Part shown: piece by piece, positions 53,870 through 61,907 of the stretch
Numbering within the stretch: position 1 is the stretch's first letter
How the letters are laid out: every line of letters starts with the position of its first letter
NCBI GenBank assembly: GCA_965116595.1
Contig: OZ220708.1
Coordinates: 1,550,001-1,614,000, forward strand
Length of the DNA stretch: 64,000 nt
Direction: 5' to 3'
From: G963663315 sp963668255
GTDB lineage: Bacteria > Pseudomonadota > Gammaproteobacteria > Arenicellales > Poriferihabitantaceae
Made by a program: the position numbers and the translations under genes
The notes under the pieces: model-generated
Databases searched by the model: none
What the model saw: the letters and a program-made list of their open reading frames with translations, nothing else
What the model was told of the DNA's origin: nothing

Positions 53870-54481
53870 TCAGCCGATGCGGGAAATTTTAAGCAGTTTT
53901 TTCAGGTCTTTCAGAAACAATCGCGGGTCCAGGTTCGCAGGGATGGCCATCATGGCATTACCCAGCGGATCAATCAATATCGCATCGTTGGCGTCAAGGT
54001 TGTTCTTTCTGACGATTGCTCGAATCTGATCTTCCAATCCCTGGCCCGAATCGATCAGGAAACTTGCATCACCGTGCCCGGTCTGCAGCCGATCCAGCAG
54101 ATCCCTGTTCTGCAGTATCAGGTATCTTTGAACCCGTCCTGAATCCTTGCCGACCGCAATACGTGTCTGTCGGGTGTTGTAGATTGATTTCTGGCAGACA
54201 TCATCGCATGGCTGTTCCACCAGATGCACTACAGTCCAGAATCTTTTCAGCGATTCCTGATTAACCGGGTCCTGGCCATAACGCATGTTTTCGAATGCCC
54301 CGAGCGGCACAGCGGGCTGGATCAAATGCGCGTGATTCGATTTACCTGCCGGCGCCTGGCTGGCATCGAATCCGTAGTACCAGATGAAAGCAGCCAGCAT
54401 TGGTCCCAGGAAAACCGAGATAACCAGCGCCAGTTTCAGTCTGGATACCAGTACGCCAGGTTTTCCTGAATTACTTCCCAC
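53870..54481 (-). CDS. Cytochrome oxidase cluster protein, distantly SCO/thioredoxin-like
   Basis: A 203-residue protein with one N-terminal membrane segment (about residues 15-37). It has a CxxxC motif in EQPCDDVCQKS (about residue 92), where SCO copper chaperones have their copper-binding cysteines. This protein commonly lies between SURF1 and heme A synthase genes in Gammaproteobacteria. The start is GTG. Here heme A synthase does not follow; argH does. Confidence 0.75.
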   Translation of the reverse strand: MGSNSGKPGVLVSRLKLALVISVFLGPMLAAFIWYYGFDASQAPAGKSNHAHLIQPAVPLGAFENMRYGQDPVNQESLKRFWTVVHLVEQPCDDVCQKSIYNTRQTRIAVGKDSGRVQRYLILQNRDLLDRLQTGHGDASFLIDSGQGLEDQIRAIVRKNNLDANDAILIDPLGNAMMAIPANLDPRLFLKDLKKLLKISRIG

Positions 54482-54499
54482 TGTGTTTAACCGGCATCG

Positions 54500-55207
54500 T
54501 CATGGTTGTTTTGCAGAGCTGTTTTTCAGCCAGATGATCCCGAAAACAATCAGTACCACGGCCAGCCCCCACCACTGCACAGCATAGCCAAAATGACGGG
54601 TAGCGTCCATTACATAAGGTTTCCAGATTCTGATCAAAGATTGACTTTCATCGGGGTCGATGATCAGGATGGCGGGAGCAATGTTCATGCCGAGAGCTTT
54701 CGCAAGTTCAGTGCGTTCGAAATACTGTATACGCCTTGGCCAGGTCGATTGATCAGTGTAGGCTGGTCCCAGGGTGAATCCTGTACCGGGGAGCGTCAAC
54801 TGGCCCTTGATTGTGACGTTGCCGGTATCATTCGCGCCAGCATCTGGCAGTGCTTGCACATCAGTACTCCAGCCAAGGTTGACCAGTATGACCATATCGT
54901 CCTCTTTCAGCATGAATGGTGCCCATAATTCATGTCCCACCGTCCCATTGTAAACGCGATTCTCCATCAGGAATACCTTCTCCTGTAACCATTTTCCGTT
55001 CAACTCAACCTGCTGGTGGTTCAGCGTCCGCCAGTTCTCCGTGGTCCTGTACAGTCTGACCGGACTGTCTCCCCCGGCTGTAAGTTGCCGGTCAATGGCC
55101 TGCTTTTCAAGTCCGCGAACAAGCTGCCAGCCGCCCAGTAGAATGAGTACACCCAACCCCGCAAAATACAAGGCATGAATGATAACTTTTACTGGTTTTT
55201 TGTGCAT
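54500..55207 (-). CDS. SURF1-family cytochrome oxidase assembly protein
   Basis: A 235-residue protein with two terminal membrane helices (about 10-28 and 208-226) and the periplasmic SURF1 domain between them. Landmarks are LGGWQLVRGLEKQA, the central KEDDMVILVNLGW, and RHFGYAVQWWGLA. SURF1 proteins help insert heme a into subunit I. Confidence 0.9.
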   Translation of the reverse strand: MHKKPVKVIIHALYFAGLGVLILLGGWQLVRGLEKQAIDRQLTAGGDSPVRLYRTTENWRTLNHQQVELNGKWLQEKVFLMENRVYNGTVGHELWAPFMLKEDDMVILVNLGWSTDVQALPDAGANDTGNVTIKGQLTLPGTGFTLGPAYTDQSTWPRRIQYFERTELAKALGMNIAPAILIIDPDESQSLIRIWKPYVMDATRHFGYAVQWWGLAVVLIVFGIIWLKNSSAKQP

Positions 55208-55252
55208 TTTCGTGATGATATGCCAATCTGTTATTAATCATCGGTTCCGGAC

Positions 55253-55462
55253 ATGTTGTTCAAGATTTCACTGGTTGCCTTGTTACTTTTTGTCGTCGTA
55301 AGTCTGTTTACCGCGTTTTACTACCTGGTAAAAGACCCGTCCAGTTCCACCCGGGTCGTCAAATCCCTGTTCATCCGGGTTGGGTTATCGCTGTTTATCA
55401 TGGCGCTTCTGGCATTGGGTGTCAAAATGGGGTGGGTGACACCGCATGGTTTCGGACAATAG
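55253..55462 (+). CDS. DUF2909 twin-transmembrane protein
   Basis: A 69-residue protein with two hydrophobic segments (about 5-25 and 42-60). It matches the small DUF2909 family that lies next to cox genes. It is read opposite to the surrounding cox genes, which is the usual arrangement. Confidence 0.85.
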   Translation: MLFKISLVALLLFVVVSLFTAFYYLVKDPSSSTRVVKSLFIRVGLSLFIMALLALGVKMGWVTPHGFGQ

Positions 55463-55567
55463 CTGGTTTTGAGGAGTAAAGCATATTTCCTGTAATTCAA
55501 GACAACAGGAACCGGAAACAGCCTGGCTTATGGCGCTTTTTCGGTATAACCGGGTCGGGGATTTGAT

Positions 55568-56434
55568 CTACAGGATGTAGACAAACAGGAACAGCCCCAG
55601 CCAGACTACATCCACAAAGTGCCAGTACCATGCGGCCGCCTCGAAAGCAAAATGACGTTCTGCGGTAAAATGGCCCTTGATTGCACGAAACAACATCACG
55701 GTGAGCATGATGGCGCCGAGAGTCACATGCATGCCGTGGAATCCGGTCAGCATGAAAAACGTTGAACCGTAGATACCACTGCTCAGTTTCATGCCTTCAT
55801 GGTAGGCTTCCACATACTCCACACCCTGAAGATAGACGAACAGGAAGCCCAGAGTTACCGTCAGGAACAAGCCGATGACGATTTGTGCACGATGCTGGGT
55901 CTTAATTGCGTGGTGCGCCCAGGTCACAGTCAAGCCGGAGGTCAACAGGATCACCGTATTAATGAATGGCAACGGCCACCAGCCCATGTGAAAATCACTG
56001 CCCCCAAGGTCGCCAGGACCATTGGTTGGCCAGATCTCGCTGTATTCGCTCCACAGATAAGTATGTGTAGAGAGACCCGTACCCTCACCCAGCAGCCATG
56101 GAACGGACAATTCCCGTGCGTAGTACAATGCGCCGAAAAATGCCGCAAAAAACATCACTTCAGAAAAAATGAACCAACTCATCCCCATGCGGAAAGAGAC
56201 ATCTTCCCAGGATTTGTAAGTCCCGGATTCACTTTCATGAATCACCGTACCAAACCATCCGAACAGCATTACAATGAAAAGCGCGAAACCCGCTGCAGTG
56301 AATTTAAGGCCGTTCTCGCTGCCGTTCAGATAAGCCGCGAATCCGCATACCATCAACGTGAGCGCAATGGAACCGACGAACGGCCACTTTGCAGCATCCG
56401 GAACAAAGTAATGACCGCGCGCTGTGTCTGACAT
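55568..56434 (-). CDS. coxC: Cytochrome c oxidase subunit III
   Basis: A 288-residue membrane protein with about seven segments. Landmarks are SEVMFFAAFFGALYYA and GFHGMHVTLGAIMLTVM, and the C-terminus AAAWYWHFVDVVWLGLF. It belongs to the aa3 oxidase. The ctaG gene is immediately upstream on the same strand. Confidence 0.95.
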   Translation of the reverse strand: MSDTARGHYFVPDAAKWPFVGSIALTLMVCGFAAYLNGSENGLKFTAAGFALFIVMLFGWFGTVIHESESGTYKSWEDVSFRMGMSWFIFSEVMFFAAFFGALYYARELSVPWLLGEGTGLSTHTYLWSEYSEIWPTNGPGDLGGSDFHMGWWPLPFINTVILLTSGLTVTWAHHAIKTQHRAQIVIGLFLTVTLGFLFVYLQGVEYVEAYHEGMKLSSGIYGSTFFMLTGFHGMHVTLGAIMLTVMLFRAIKGHFTAERHFAFEAAAWYWHFVDVVWLGLFLFVYIL

Positions 56435-56455
56435 AGTTGTACCTCTGTGTAAAAT

Positions 56456-57010
56456 TTAGTTGATTTGACGGTTTACATCAAAAAAAGTATAGGAAAGTGT
56501 CACCGTGCCGATATCTGCCGGTAGCGCCGGATCCACTATAAAAGTGAGTGGCATCAGCTTCTGCTGGTTTGCCTCGAACACCTGCTGGTTGAAACAGAAA
56601 CATTCGATCTTGTTGAAGTGAGTGGCCGCCTTCGCTGGCGCAACGCTTGGTATTGCCTGGCCGACCATGGCATGGTCACGCTTGTTAATCGCGATGTATT
56701 GCGCGGTATATTGCCTGCCCGGGTTGACTGTCATATTTTTAACCTCAGCCTTGAATTCCCATGGCGCATTCCGGTTGATTGAACTCACGAACTCGACCTT
56801 GACCAGACGATTCGGGTCAACCTCAAGAGCATTCGCCTGGGCTTCGCTGGTACGGCCGGTTTTTCCATTCAGGCCTGTCCAGTCACAGAAAACATCATAA
56901 ATAGGCACCATCAGATAACCGAAGCCAAACATGACAACCGGAATCAGAAACAAATGCCATGTATTGATCTTTTTCTTCATTTTCCTGTTTTGGTCTTCCC
57001 CGGATTTCAT
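56456..57010 (-). CDS. ctaG: Cytochrome c oxidase copper chaperone CtaG/Cox11
   Basis: A 184-residue protein with one N-terminal helix and the periplasmic Cox11 domain; the copper-binding motif is IECFCFNQQ (about residue 135). It loads CuB in subunit I. Complete and normal in length. Confidence 0.93.
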   Translation of the reverse strand: MKSGEDQNRKMKKKINTWHLFLIPVVMFGFGYLMVPIYDVFCDWTGLNGKTGRTSEAQANALEVDPNRLVKVEFVSSINRNAPWEFKAEVKNMTVNPGRQYTAQYIAINKRDHAMVGQAIPSVAPAKAATHFNKIECFCFNQQVFEANQQKLMPLTFIVDPALPADIGTVTLSYTFFDVNRQIN

Positions 57011-57024
57011 GTCTGCAAACGGCC

Positions 57025-57138
57025 TTACAGTCGGCCCGTGCCGGCAAGAAAAATAAATCCGAAGTAAATCAGGCAGACGACGGCAAATAATATGATCACC
57101 GTCATCCTGGCGTTTTTCGCTGCAGATCGAACCATCAT
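57025..57138 (-). CDS. Short single-helix protein between coxA and ctaG (cytochrome oxidase small assembly protein-like)
   Basis: A 37-codon frame from the ATG at 57138 to the TAA at 57025. It encodes a short basic start (VRSAAKNARM) and then one membrane helix of about 20 residues. It is too short for usual ORF lists, but its position 16 bp after coxA and 14 bp before ctaG is where other proteobacteria encode a tiny oxidase assembly protein. Confidence 0.6.
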   Translation of the reverse strand: MMVRSAAKNARMTVIILFAVVCLIYFGFIFLAGTGRL

Positions 57139-57154
57139 GCCCTGTTTCTGATAC

Positions 57155-58735
57155 CTATCTGACGATCGGTTGGGGGTCGAAGGTATGGTATGGTGGCGGC
57201 GAACTTACGCTCCACTCCAGTCCCCGCGCTCCCTCCCAGACCTGATCGGTGGCTTTTTCTCCACCGCGGATACATTTGACCACCACCACCAGCAACAGAA
57301 TTTGCGCAAAACCGAAGCCAAATGCGCCGATGGTTGCGATCTGATTGAAATCAGTAAATTGTACCGCATAGTCGGGAATACGCCGCGGCATACCCGCCAG
57401 GCCGACAAAGTGCATCGGAAAGAACAGGATATTGACAAAAATCGTGGATAACCAGAAATGGATTTTGCCGAGCTTTTCGTCGTACATGTTGCCGGTCCAC
57501 TTCGGCAGCCAGTAGTAAACCCCGCCGATGATGCCGAAGATTGCGCCCGGGACCAGCACATAGTGGAAGTGGGCAACGACAAAATAGGTATCATGGTACT
57601 GGAAATCGATGGGTGTCATTGCAAGCATCAGGCCGGAGAACCCCCCGATCGTGAACAGGATGACAAAACTCAGCGCAAACAGCATCGGTGTTTCGAACGT
57701 CAGCGCACCTCTCCACATCGTCGATACCCAGTTAAACACTTTCACGCCGGTCGGGACCGCAATCAGCATGGTGGTGAACATGAAGAAAAGTGCACCGGTC
57801 AGTGGCATGCCCACTGTAAACATGTGGTGAGCCCATACGATGAAGGACAAAAATGCAATGGATGCGGTCGCATAAACCATGGAACTGTAACCGAACAGTC
57901 GCTTTCGGGAGAAGGTAGGAATTATTTCAGATACCAGGCCAAACGACGGCAGGATCAATATATAGACTTCCGGATGTCCGAAGAACCAGAAGATATGTTG
58001 AAACATGACCGGATCACCCCCGCCAGCCGCATCGAAAAAGCTGGTGCCGAAGTATTTATCCGTGAGCAACATAGTGACGGCGCCCGCCAGTACCGGCATT
58101 ACCGCGATCAGCAGATAGGCCGTAATAAACCAGGTCCAGACAAATAACGGCATTTTCATGAATGTCATGCCCGGCGCCCGCAGATTCATGATTGTGGCAA
58201 TGATGTTGATGGCCCCCATGATTGAAGAGATACCCAGCAGATGGATGGAAAAAATCAGGTACGGCAAAGCATTACCGGTTTGCAGAGACAGGGGCGGGTA
58301 CAGAGTCCAGCCCGATGCCGGTCCGCCGCCCTCCATGAACAACGTGGAAAGCATCAAACCAAATCCAAAAGGCAGTATCCAGAAACTCCAGTTATTCATC
58401 CTGGGTAACGCCATATCCGGAGCGCCGATCATCATCGGCACCATCCAGTTGGCCAGTCCTACGAATGCCGGCATCACCACACCAAAAATCATCACCAGCG
58501 CATGCAGTGTCGTCATCTGGTTGAAAAAATGCGGATCCACGACCTGCAATCCAGGCTGAAACAGTTCAGCCCGAATCACCAGGGCCATGGCGCCACCGAT
58601 AAAAAACATGATCAGCGAGAACCACAGATACAGGGTGCCGATATCCTTATGGTTGGTAGTGGTCACCCAGCGCATCAACCCAGGCGCCGGACCATGGTGA
58701 TCGTCATGATGGGTGGTCGTTGCGTATGCGTTCAT
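57155..58735 (-). CDS. coxA: Cytochrome c oxidase subunit I
   Basis: A 526-residue heme-copper oxidase core with about 12 membrane segments. Heme a ligand His is in LHALVMIFGVV, the CuB/heme a3 region is WFFGHPEVYILILP, AHHMFTVGM and HFHYVLVPG. The K- and D-channel type is that of A-family oxidases. The N-terminus is rich in His. It is the terminal oxidase of oxygen respiration. Confidence 0.97.
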   Translation of the reverse strand: MNAYATTTHHDDHHGPAPGLMRWVTTTNHKDIGTLYLWFSLIMFFIGGAMALVIRAELFQPGLQVVDPHFFNQMTTLHALVMIFGVVMPAFVGLANWMVPMMIGAPDMALPRMNNWSFWILPFGFGLMLSTLFMEGGGPASGWTLYPPLSLQTGNALPYLIFSIHLLGISSIMGAINIIATIMNLRAPGMTFMKMPLFVWTWFITAYLLIAVMPVLAGAVTMLLTDKYFGTSFFDAAGGGDPVMFQHIFWFFGHPEVYILILPSFGLVSEIIPTFSRKRLFGYSSMVYATASIAFLSFIVWAHHMFTVGMPLTGALFFMFTTMLIAVPTGVKVFNWVSTMWRGALTFETPMLFALSFVILFTIGGFSGLMLAMTPIDFQYHDTYFVVAHFHYVLVPGAIFGIIGGVYYWLPKWTGNMYDEKLGKIHFWLSTIFVNILFFPMHFVGLAGMPRRIPDYAVQFTDFNQIATIGAFGFGFAQILLLVVVVKCIRGGEKATDQVWEGARGLEWSVSSPPPYHTFDPQPIVR

Positions 58736-58773
58736 CTATTAATTCCTCTGTATCTGTTCTCGTATTGTACGGG

Positions 58774-59928
58774 CTATTGCACGCGCAGGTCTTTAATTGT
58801 CAAAGGCTGTACTACATCGCCGGTATCGTTGCCCCACGCATTTCGCTCATAGGTGATGACCGCAGCCAGGTCGGCGTCATTGAGCTGGGTGGAAAAGGCC
58901 TGCATCGCGGTGCCGGACTTGCCATTCATAACGACATCGATATGGCCCTCAATGTCCTCAAGCATCATCGGGGTGCCGACCAGTGAAGGGAATGCCCCTT
59001 GAATGCCCTGACCATTTCCCTGGTGGCAGACAACGCAGTAGGTCCCGTAAACTCCTTCACCTCTCTCCATCAACTCTTCCATCGCCCATTCTCGGTCCGC
59101 AGAATTTGCCGCCGCCTCGGCTGCAGCCAGCTCTGCCGTCACCCAGTCGTCATATTCGCTTTGCGATCTTGCATCGACCACAATCGGCATGAAGCCGTGG
59201 TCCCGGCCACACAGCTCGGCGCACTGCCCCCGATAAATGCCTTCTTCTTCGATAATCATCCACATCTCGTTGATGAATCCCGGTATCGCGTCCTTCTTGA
59301 CCGCGAATGCAGGCAACCACCAGGCGTGCAGCACATCGCTGGCAGTCAGCAGAATTCGTACTTTCTTGCCGGTAGGCAATACCACATGCTTGTCGGTTTC
59401 CAGCAGGTAGTTTTCAACACTTGCCGGGTCAATGCCGGAGCCGAGCTGCGCCGCTTCACGGCTATCCGCATGAAGATTACTGATGAATCTGATGCCGGAC
59501 TCAAGGTATTCGTATTCCCATTTCCACTGATGGCCCGTAATTTTCAGCGTGATTTCAGCATCCTCTGTCTGCTCCATCACGATCAGGGTTTTCGCTGCGG
59601 GAACCGCCATCACAATCAGGATAATGAAAGGGACCACTGTCCAGGCAATCTCCGCTGTCAAACTGTCATGGAAATCAGCGGGTTTGACTCCTTTCGATTT
59701 GCGATGCTTGACGATACTGATGGTCATTGCGCCAAACACCACGACACCAATCCAGAAGCAAATCCACAGCACCATCATGTGCATGTCGAATACCCTTCGA
59801 CTGATTTCTGTGACTCCTTCGGTCAGATTGAGTTGCCAATCGGCTGAAGCGGTGGAACTGAGCGTCGACAGAAGTATTGCGGACAGAATCGCGGGTCTGA
59901 GAGCGGACATTCGTTCAAATATTTTCAT
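58774..59928 (-). CDS. coxB: Cytochrome c oxidase subunit II with fused C-terminal cytochrome c domain
   Basis: A 384-residue protein with signal peptide and two helices. The CuA site is visible as HAWWLP (about residue 205), then CAELCGRDHGFM (about 240). The extra C-terminal domain has heme c motif CVVCH (about residue 300), followed by a Met ligand in PMMLEDI or SGTAMQAF. The fused cytochrome makes this a caa3-like subunit II. It is the first gene of the oxidase block; a 250-bp gap upstream should contain the promoter. Confidence 0.95.
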   Translation of the reverse strand: MKIFERMSALRPAILSAILLSTLSSTASADWQLNLTEGVTEISRRVFDMHMMVLWICFWIGVVVFGAMTISIVKHRKSKGVKPADFHDSLTAEIAWTVVPFIILIVMAVPAAKTLIVMEQTEDAEITLKITGHQWKWEYEYLESGIRFISNLHADSREAAQLGSGIDPASVENYLLETDKHVVLPTGKKVRILLTASDVLHAWWLPAFAVKKDAIPGFINEMWMIIEEEGIYRGQCAELCGRDHGFMPIVVDARSQSEYDDWVTAELAAAEAAANSADREWAMEELMERGEGVYGTYCVVCHQGNGQGIQGAFPSLVGTPMMLEDIEGHIDVVMNGKSGTAMQAFSTQLNDADLAAVITYERNAWGNDTGDVVQPLTIKDLRVQ

Positions 59929-60180
59929 TATGACTATGGGTCCTCACCGACAGTAAAGATAAACCGGATTGATAGATACGATCGTTGCCTTGTGCAGCAT
60001 GGATTTTCCAGATGTTAATGTGTTTGATCAAATAGTTTAGAAACGTCCCTTTTCCGGAAGCGCTTCGGATGCGTCCGCGATTATATCAAATTATGGATGA
60101 TTGCAAAGGTGGAATACAATGACAGGTAATCCAACGCCTGTATATTGAACATTGATTCCTGATCCAACTCACCACCGTAG

Positions 60181-60474
60181 AGCCTGTCCCCGGCTTGATC
60201 GGGGGCCGGGGACAGGCTCTGTGCATCGGTGATTACGGTATCCATATTATCGTGGATTCCCGCTTTCGCGGGAATGACGGAATGAGGCCACGACCGCCAT
60301 CGTAGGGGCGGGCCTCGCGCCCGCCCGCAAAACGTCATCAACCGAATACAGAAAATCCAACTGGATGAGAAGCACTAGACCATAGGCCGCAAATCAGCAG
60401 CATTTCTTTTATCAGGAACAACTATCGGGCAACCGCGTTCACTCATCAAACAAGTCAATATGTCTGCCCGTTCG
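60181..60474. repeat. Long composite repeat, copy 1 (overlaps 3' end of yafQ)
   Basis: A composite of three palindromic modules: AGCCTGTCCCCGGC/GCCGGGGACAGGCT at 60181-60218, the REP-like palindrome at 60251-60280, and a G+C-rich module (CGTAGGGGCGGG/CCCGCCCGC) at 60301-60328, followed by a unique tail. The block 60196-60374 is identical to 61198-61376 (offset 1002). Similarity then continues with changes through the last codons of yafQ. Confidence 0.9.
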
Positions 60475-60711
60475 TTCAAAACGCACTTCCTTGTTGTCAA
60501 CTTTGTAAATCAGCAACCAATCCGGTTCAATGTGGGCATCCCGGAAACTGCGCCACTGACCTTTAAGCGGATGGTCCTTGTATTTCGCGGGTAAAGGTTT
60601 TTCATCAATCAACAGGCTCATCAACTCCTTGATTTTTACCATGTCCCTGCCGCGCTTCCGGGCCGCTTTCAGGTCACGCTTGAACTGGCCGGAATAGACC
60701 GGGGTACGCAC
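60439..60711 (-). CDS. yafQ: YafQ-type mRNA interferase toxin
   Basis: A 90-residue RelE-superfamily toxin: FKRDLKAARKRGRDM near the start, KDHPLKGQWRSFRDAHIEPDWLLIY (landmark HPLKGQWRSFRD) in the middle, and RTGRHIDLFDE at the end including the catalytic-type His. The GTG start overlaps the antitoxin stop (TAGTG). It cuts mRNA on the ribosome when free of antitoxin. Confidence 0.92.
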   Translation of the reverse strand: MRTPVYSGQFKRDLKAARKRGRDMVKIKELMSLLIDEKPLPAKYKDHPLKGQWRSFRDAHIEPDWLLIYKVDNKEVRFERTGRHIDLFDE

Positions 60712-60971
60712 TAAATACCCAGGTCTTCAAACAGGGTTTTGGCATCTTCAGCGCGGTGTATGTCCTCGCCACGCTCGCTCCTGGCGAGAGTTTCAGCGGT
60801 GAATTGGTTGGGCACTCGCATTTCAAATGGCAGCCCTTGTTCGCTTACCACCCTGGTCAGTCCAATACGCACGAAATCAGACACGGTAAGCCCCATGGTA
60901 GCCAATATTGCGGTGGCCTCCTCTTTCAGGCGCTCATCAACGCGAGCGCGTACGACCTCGGTTGCAGCCAT
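60711..60971 (-). CDS. dinJ: DinJ/RelB-family antitoxin
   Basis: An 86-residue protein with N-terminal ribbon-helix-helix ATEVVRARVDERLKEEA and TMGLTVSDFVRIGLTR, typical of DinJ. I chose the ATG at 60971 with GGAGAGTAAT in front. It is the first gene of the pair and probably binds the operon promoter region just upstream. Confidence 0.92.
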   Translation of the reverse strand: MAATEVVRARVDERLKEEATAILATMGLTVSDFVRIGLTRVVSEQGLPFEMRVPNQFTAETLARSERGEDIHRAEDAKTLFEDLGI

Positions 60972-61091
60972 ATTACTCTCCTGTTCGTTACTTGAGCCTG
61001 ATAGTGTAGCCCAAACAGGCCACATTAGACAGCACTCAGTCGAAGTAAATATCCATAACCCGAAACATCATCCCTGCATACCAACCATTAT

Positions 61092-61150
61092 CGTAGGGGC
61101 GGGTCTTGTGCCCGCCCGCAACCATCATCAGCCGTATACAGAAATCAACA
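61092..61150. repeat. Degenerate third copy of the G+C-rich module
   Basis: CGTAGGGGCGGG and CCCGCCCGC around a changed loop, then a tail similar to the tail of the long repeat (ATCAgCCGtATACAG against ATCAaCCGaATACAG). It lies 35 bp before copy 2. Confidence 0.75.
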
Positions 61151-61184
61151 CGGGCACCCACAAGGGGCGTCTCCCCGATCAATG

Positions 61185-61472
61185 CCTGCCCTCGGCCTGA
61201 TCGGGGGCCGGGGACAGGCTCTGTGCATCGGTGATTACGGTATCCATATTATCGTGGATTCCCGCTTTCGCGGGAATGACGGAATGAGGCCACGACCGCC
61301 ATCGTAGGGGCGGGCCTCGCGCCCGCCCGCAAAACGTCATCAACCGAATACAGAAAATCCAACTGGATGAGAAGCATTAGGCCGAAGACCGCAAATCAGC
61401 AGCATTCCCCTGTCAGGAACAACTATCGGAAACCGCATTCACTCATCAAACAAGTCAGAATGTTTACCCATT
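61185..61472. repeat. Long composite repeat, copy 2 (ends in a remnant of a second yafQ 3' end)
   Basis: Identical to copy 1 for 179 bp, with a diverged left arm of the first palindrome (TGCCTGCCCTCGGC). After 61376 it keeps similarity through ACTCATCAAACAAGTCA, which is the end of the yafQ coding sequence (stop and last residues). No toxin gene follows: the next gene is an unrelated membrane protein. Confidence 0.88.
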
Positions 61473-61892
61473 CAGGTGGTTCTTTCGCCTGTTGAATAGC
61501 CCCCATAATTTACCAACCAGTCTGGGAACGCCGACCAGAAGCAGAAAGGGAAGCAGGCCGTATAGTATTACGCCGAACGGCCCGAACAAACCGCCCATCA
61601 AGCCTGCCAGGACCGCGAGCGGTGTGGCCAGGATAGCCGCAATCAGTAACAGAGTGCGAAGGCCGGATGTCGTACCCCGAAACAGGAGTTGGAGCAGCAG
61701 CCCGATCAATACGCCGGTGACAAAGAACAGACCCAGTCCGATCCACATCTGGTCATTAGAAAGCCCGGAAAGGAAGGAGTTACCGCCAAATCGGTACAGG
61801 ACAATCAGAATTTGCAGGGCACACATTGCCAAGCCGCAAATGATCGGGAAAAACCGACAGCTCCACCGGGAAATATTTGTGGTCGCCGTCAT
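61464..61892 (-). CDS. Small polytopic membrane protein, unrecognised
   Basis: A 142-residue protein with about four hydrophobic segments: around residues 12-35, 47-68, 80-103 and 105-128. I do not recognise the family. It ends in a basic tail NRRKNHLNG inside the second repeat. The ATG at 61892 is preferred to a TTG at 61907. It starts 15 bp after ctaB, so it may be co-transcribed with it. Confidence 0.6.
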   Translation of the reverse strand: MTATTNISRWSCRFFPIICGLAMCALQILIVLYRFGGNSFLSGLSNDQMWIGLGLFFVTGVLIGLLLQLLFRGTTSGLRTLLLIAAILATPLAVLAGLMGGLFGPFGVILYGLLPFLLLVGVPRLVGKLWGLFNRRKNHLNG

Positions 61893-61907
61893 GTTTAGAG
61901 GCGGCAA

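Noticed and set aside
60081..60341. 86-codon minus-strand open frame
   Set aside because: It is made almost wholly of the composite repeat sequence, including the REP-like palindrome; no independent evidence for a protein.
60181..61472. CRISPR array
   Set aside because: The repeats are long, few and of mixed modules, with a toxin-antitoxin pair between them; there is no regular spacing of short repeats and spacers.
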